Part shown: positions 60,899-64,000 of the stretch, in pieces
Layout: every line of letters starts with the position of its first letter
Position numbering within the stretch: the stretch's first letter is position 1
NCBI RefSeq assembly: GCF_024707525.1
Contig: NZ_CP062231.1
Location: 1,984,001-2,048,000 of the forward strand
From: Rhizobium sp. TH2
GTDB lineage: Bacteria > Pseudomonadota > Alphaproteobacteria > Rhizobiales > Rhizobiaceae
Direction of reading: 5' to 3'
Length of the DNA: 64,000 bases
Notes under the pieces: model-generated
Told to the model about the DNA's origin: nothing
Databases searched by the model: none
Seen by the model: the letters and a program-made list of their open reading frames with translations, nothing else
Made by a program: the position numbers and the translations under genes

Positions 60899-61366
60899 TT
60901 ACGGGCCATCCTTTCTAAACGCCTTGGCAAACTCCGGCGATGAAACAAACGCCAGCGCCTCGCGGATTTCTTCCGACCTCTTCTTCCCGAACACCCGATC
61001 GAACCTTGACTGCGCATCGCGCCAATTGGCAAGCAAGTCTTGCTGTGTTTTCTTCCCGAACACTGTCAGCCGCGCGCGCTTGACGCGCCGGTCGTCCGCA
61101 TCGGGCACCAGTTCCACATAGCCGTCGCGGATCAGCGGCTTCAGCGTGTGGCCGAGCGCCGAGAGGTCCATGACCATGGCCTCGGCAAGCTGCTTCAGCG
61201 CCGGTTCGCCGGTCGATGCGATCTGCGAGAGTAGCGCGAACTGGGTGCCCTTCAGGCCGCTGCCTTCCATGCAATCGTCATAGAGCTGGCCGAGCTGGCG
61301 CGCCGCGCGGCGTATCGCGGTGTTCGAGCAGTGCATCCAGATACTGTCGTCCGTTTTTTCCGCCAT
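60899..61366 (-). CDS. MarR-family transcriptional regulator
   Basis: A 155-residue winged-helix protein from the ATG at 61366 (MAEKTDDSIWMHCSNTA). The MarR fold is seen in GTQFALLSQIASTGEPALKQ, DLSALGHTLKPLIRDGYVEL and the wing VPDADDRRVKRARLTVFGKK. A longer reading from 61423 would run through the palindromic operator, so the shorter start is preferred. It is divergent from the SDR gene and probably represses it and itself. Confidence 0.88.
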   Translation of the reverse strand: MAEKTDDSIWMHCSNTAIRRAARQLGQLYDDCMEGSGLKGTQFALLSQIASTGEPALKQLAEAMVMDLSALGHTLKPLIRDGYVELVPDADDRRVKRARLTVFGKKTQQDLLANWRDAQSRFDRVFGKKRSEEIREALAFVSSPEFAKAFRKDGP

Positions 61367-61394
61367 CACGTTGTCCACCGCCGGGCCAGAGAAA

Positions 61395-61474
61395 TTACTG
61401 GCATATGCAATTAATTTATCCATCCCTCTTGCAATGCGCAAGAGTGCAGGCAATATAGTGGCATATACCAGTAA
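61395..61474. promoter_or_regulatory. Paired operator-like repeats between MarR and SDR genes
   Basis: TTACTGGCATATGC (61395-61408) and GCATATACCAGTAA (61461-61474) are inverted copies with one mismatch in 14 bases. One lies next to the MarR start and one 20 bases before the SDR start, as expected for a divergent MarR operator pair. Confidence 0.65.
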
Positions 61475-61494
61475 ATGCCAGAAGGAGATCAGAT

Positions 61495-62310
61495 ATGGCT
61501 AGAACTGCAAACCTGGGAACAGCACTCGTCACCGGCGCCTCGGCGGGCATCGGCGCGACATATGCGGAGCGGCTCGCGGGCAGGGGCTACGACCTATTGC
61601 TCGTGGCGCGCGACGTGACCCGCCTCAACAAACTCGCCGACACGCTGAGCGCTAGACACAGTGTGAAGGTCGAAGTGCTGGGCGCTGACCTCTCGAACCA
61701 ATCCGACGTGAAGCGGGTTGAGGCGAAGCTCCGTGCCGACGAGGCGATCACGCTGCTGGTCAACAATGCCGGCATCGGCCCGAAAGGCCCGCTCCTCAAT
61801 GACGATATCGACTATCTCGACCGGATGATCGCGATTAATATCACCGCCGCCAATCGGCTGGCAGTCGCCGCTGCCCAGGCTTTCGTCGCACGCGGCGGGA
61901 GCGGCATCATCAACATAGCATCCGGCGTCGCCATCGCGCCCGAGCTTTTCAACGGCACCTATAGCGGCACCAAGTCCTTCGTACTCGGCATGACGCAGTC
62001 GCTCGCCCGCGAACTCGATGGTAAGGGCGTCAGGATTCAGGCGGTACTGCCCGGTATCACTGCAACCGAATTGTTCGACCGTGTCGGCGGTTCCGTCGGC
62101 AACTACCCCAAGGAGATCGTCATGCATGTCGAGGACCTCGTCGATGCCGCGCTTGCCGGCTACGATCTTGGCGAACTCGTCACCATCCCGTCGATGGAAG
62201 ACCAGCATCTGCTGCAGGCCTTCGAGGCCGCGCGCGGCGCGCTCGGTGGCCAGATATCCCGCGACAAGTCTGCAAGCCGCTACGGCGTCACTGCCAAGGC
62301 CGCTGCTTGA
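61495..62310 (+). CDS. SDR-family oxidoreductase
   Basis: A 271-residue classical short-chain dehydrogenase. The nucleotide motif TGASAGIG is at residues 13-20, NNAG at 90-93, and the catalytic Ser143, Tyr156 and Lys160 are in IASGVAI and NGTYSGTKSF. AAGGAGATCAGAT precedes the ATG. Substrate unknown; the divergent MarR gene suggests induction by a small aromatic or lipophilic compound. Confidence 0.9.
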   Translation: MARTANLGTALVTGASAGIGATYAERLAGRGYDLLLVARDVTRLNKLADTLSARHSVKVEVLGADLSNQSDVKRVEAKLRADEAITLLVNNAGIGPKGPLLNDDIDYLDRMIAINITAANRLAVAAAQAFVARGGSGIINIASGVAIAPELFNGTYSGTKSFVLGMTQSLARELDGKGVRIQAVLPGITATELFDRVGGSVGNYPKEIVMHVEDLVDAALAGYDLGELVTIPSMEDQHLLQAFEAARGALGGQISRDKSASRYGVTAKAAA

Positions 62311-62395
62311 TCCTTCTTCAGGGCGCCATCTGGCTTGGCGGCGGCGCCCTCAAGCTCGCGGCTCCGCTTTGTGAGCGAACCACGGGCTTCGTTCG

Positions 62396-63643
62396 TCACC
62401 ACTCTAGATCCAATCTTTCCAGCCCATGGAAATGATAAACATCCTTGACCACGGGCTGGGCCGCAAGCCGCATTCCTGGCAATCGCTCGAACAGAATCGG
62501 TAGCGCGATCTGCATCTCAAGTCGCGCCAGTGGCGCCCCGATGCAGAAATGGATGCCGGCGCCGAAGGAGAGGCTGATTCCCTCGTTGCGCGCGGGCTGG
62601 AAGGCGAGGGGGTCCGAAAACTTCTTCGGATCGAGATTGGCGGCCGCGAGGATCAATCCCACCTCGTCGCCCTTGCGGAATTTCATCCCGTCGAATTCGA
62701 GATCCTCCAGCACCCAGCGCTTGAAAATGTGCACGGGTGCCGAAATGCGGAAACTTTCCTCCGCCGTCAGGACAGTCGATGCCGAATCGGCGAACAAGGC
62801 CTTGGCATCGCAGCCGTTCTTCAGAATCACACTCACTGCATTGCCAATCTGGTGAACCGTGGCCTCATGCCCGGCATTGAGCAGCACGATCGCGGTGGAG
62901 ACCAGTTCTTCCTCGGTCAGGTATTGCCCGTCGCGCGCCGGCGATAGCATCAGCGTCAGCAGGTCGTCGCGCGGGTCCTTGCGCCGCTCCTCGGCAAGCC
63001 GGATGATATAGTCGCCGAATTCCCGGGCAGCCTTGTTGGCGCGGTGCTCATCCTCGTCCGTCTTTCCGAACATGTACATGCGCACATAGTCATGGCTCCA
63101 GTCGAGCAACTGCCGGCACATGTCGTCGGGAACGCCGATCATCCGTGCGATCACGGTGACGGGAATGATCTCGGCGAATCTTGCGAGAAGCTCCGTGCCG
63201 CCATCTTTCTCGAAACCGTCGATCAGCCGGTGCGAAAGCGCCGCGATCTCAGGCCGCAACCGCTCGATATTGCGTGAGACAAAGGCACGGTTGACCAGCG
63301 TCCTCAGCCGCGTGTGCTCTGGCGGCTCGATCGACAGCAGCGACTTGGATTCGGCCCGGTCGAAATCCGCCAGATGTGGCGAGGGTTCAGGCAGACCGAG
63401 TTCCTCCCGGCTCGCCACATGGGTGATCTGCCGCCCGAACCGCCGGTCGCGCAGGATCGCGTTCACATTGTCGTAGCCAGTGAAGTACCATTGCTTTTCC
63501 TCTTCCCAGACAAAGGTGGGCGAAGTCGTGTGCATGGCCGCATAGGCCCGGTTCGGGTCGCGATAGAAGGCGGGATCGCGGGCATCGAGCGAGAGATGCC
63601 GGGTGGCGGGATCGAATTTGAAATAGGCGGGGATCTGGGTCAT
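62396..63643 (-). CDS. Cytochrome P450
   Basis: A 415-residue soluble bacterial P450 from MTQIPAYFKFDPATRHLSLD. The heme-binding loop FGAGIHFCIGAPLARLE holds the Cys ligand at about residue 366. The K-helix ExxR is in TAEESFRISAP, and the I-helix reads LLNAGHEATVHQIG, with Ala at the usual catalytic Thr and Thr one place later. Substrate not predictable. A [2Fe-2S] ferredoxin gene is present 12 kb away, but no reductase is adjacent. Confidence 0.9.
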   Translation of the reverse strand: MTQIPAYFKFDPATRHLSLDARDPAFYRDPNRAYAAMHTTSPTFVWEEEKQWYFTGYDNVNAILRDRRFGRQITHVASREELGLPEPSPHLADFDRAESKSLLSIEPPEHTRLRTLVNRAFVSRNIERLRPEIAALSHRLIDGFEKDGGTELLARFAEIIPVTVIARMIGVPDDMCRQLLDWSHDYVRMYMFGKTDEDEHRANKAAREFGDYIIRLAEERRKDPRDDLLTLMLSPARDGQYLTEEELVSTAIVLLNAGHEATVHQIGNAVSVILKNGCDAKALFADSASTVLTAEESFRISAPVHIFKRWVLEDLEFDGMKFRKGDEVGLILAAANLDPKKFSDPLAFQPARNEGISLSFGAGIHFCIGAPLARLEMQIALPILFERLPGMRLAAQPVVKDVYHFHGLERLDLEW

Positions 63644-63685
63644 CGCAAAGCGGTAGCGCGAATCCACCAATACCGGCAAGATTGC

Positions 63686-64000
63686 TTATACCTGATCCAC
63701 TCGCAAATCCCGCGCCATCAGCGACGGGTCGCCCCAGGTCGATAGCCAGATCATCAACCCGGTCAGCGTCGAGATCACTGCATAGGCCATGTGGTCGAGC
63801 GAGCCTCGGCCCTCTTGCATCTCGATCGCATGGTCGCGATGTTCGAGTTCTTCGTCCTTGATCGCATCAATGGCCGTGAAAAGCGCCGGGTCGCGATCTC
63901 TCAAGAAATGCAACTGCTCGATCAGATGCTTGTGGACGGTGGTTTCCACCGCCTCGGTGCAGACCCAGATCATGTTGCGGCCGAGGAGTGCTGTCGCGAA
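63686..64000 (-). CDS. Coq7-family (demethoxyubiquinone hydroxylase-like) protein, partial
   Basis: The reading frame is open to the right edge of the window (FATALLGRNMIWVCTEAVE), so the N-terminus is missing. The visible 104 residues contain the di-iron ligand pattern CTEAVETTVHKH and DEELEHRDHAIE (ExxH), as in Coq7/DUF455-like hydroxylases, plus a hydrophobic segment MAYAVISTLTGLMIWLSTWG. Coq7 hydroxylates demethoxyubiquinone in ubiquinone synthesis. A divergent member with another role is possible. Confidence 0.75.
   Translation of the reverse strand, partial: FATALLGRNMIWVCTEAVETTVHKHLIEQLHFLRDRDPALFTAIDAIKDEELEHRDHAIEMQEGRGSLDHMAYAVISTLTGLMIWLSTWGDPSLMARDLRVDQV

Overview
The window is about 64 kb of high-GC chromosome from an alphaproteobacterium of the order Hyphomicrobiales (Rhizobiales), most likely in or near the Rhizobiaceae. 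The evidence is the combination of a giant apolipoprotein-like growth pole ring protein (GPR/RgsE type), usg, DUF1127 mini-proteins, a TPR-methyltransferase of the COG4976 type, a DksA that lacks most zinc cysteines, TrmFO, and an sRNA of the rhizobial alpha-r14 (NfeR1) type beside tRNA-Leu and trigger factor. No IS elements, phage genes or CRISPR arrays were seen. Both window edges cut genes: a DNA alkylation repair protein on the left and a Coq7-family protein on the right.

Layout. 0-6 kb: alkylation repair and 3-hydroxyisobutyrate dehydrogenase-like genes, a decayed ParE-type toxin beside its antitoxin, a methyltransferase, usg, and a polar amino-acid ABC importer (binding protein plus two permeases, no ATPase). 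6-14 kb: an OmpA-family envelope protein with a 31-residue repeat array, trmFO, two DUF1127 genes, an sRNA with three anti-Shine-Dalgarno hairpin loops, tRNA-Leu(UAG) and tig. 14-30 kb: a surface/secretion island with a serralysin-like M10 metalloprotease, an exported caspase-fold protein, a 1550-residue beta-roll protein of about 30 repeats, a DUF6165 protein, two TPR-glycosyltransferase proteins (one carrying three TPR+GT modules) and a GT4 glycosyltransferase. 30-42 kb: a DUF2865 protein, an LpxH-like hydrolase, glutamate dehydrogenase family, hydrolase, MFS and epimerase genes, then a complete Mla-type lipid transport operon (STAS-MlaE, MlaF, MlaD, auxiliary lipoprotein) and a MerR-ATPase fusion. 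42-50.5 kb: the giant GPR-like polar growth protein and a divergent Hpt protein, with CtrA-type boxes between them. 50.5-64 kb: ferredoxin, a second anti-SD sRNA candidate, a DUF922 protein, folP-folB-folK, a periplasmic protein, the YcjX/TIGR01620 pair, a SixA-like phosphatase, dksA, metY-cupin, a PIN toxin pair, MarR/SDR divergent genes, P450 and Coq7.

How the parts may work together. The most distinctive themes are: (i) a group of RNAs carrying CUCCUCCC-type loops, concentrated around the two DUF1127 genes and recurring at 51 kb, which suggests post-transcriptional control by masking ribosome binding sites; (ii) a compact island pairing secreted proteins with tandem TPR-glycosyltransferases, which suggests a glycosylated surface protein system; (iii) TTAA-N7-TTAA boxes in three intergenic regions, which suggests CtrA cell-cycle input. 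All functional links are inferences from sequence motifs and gene order.
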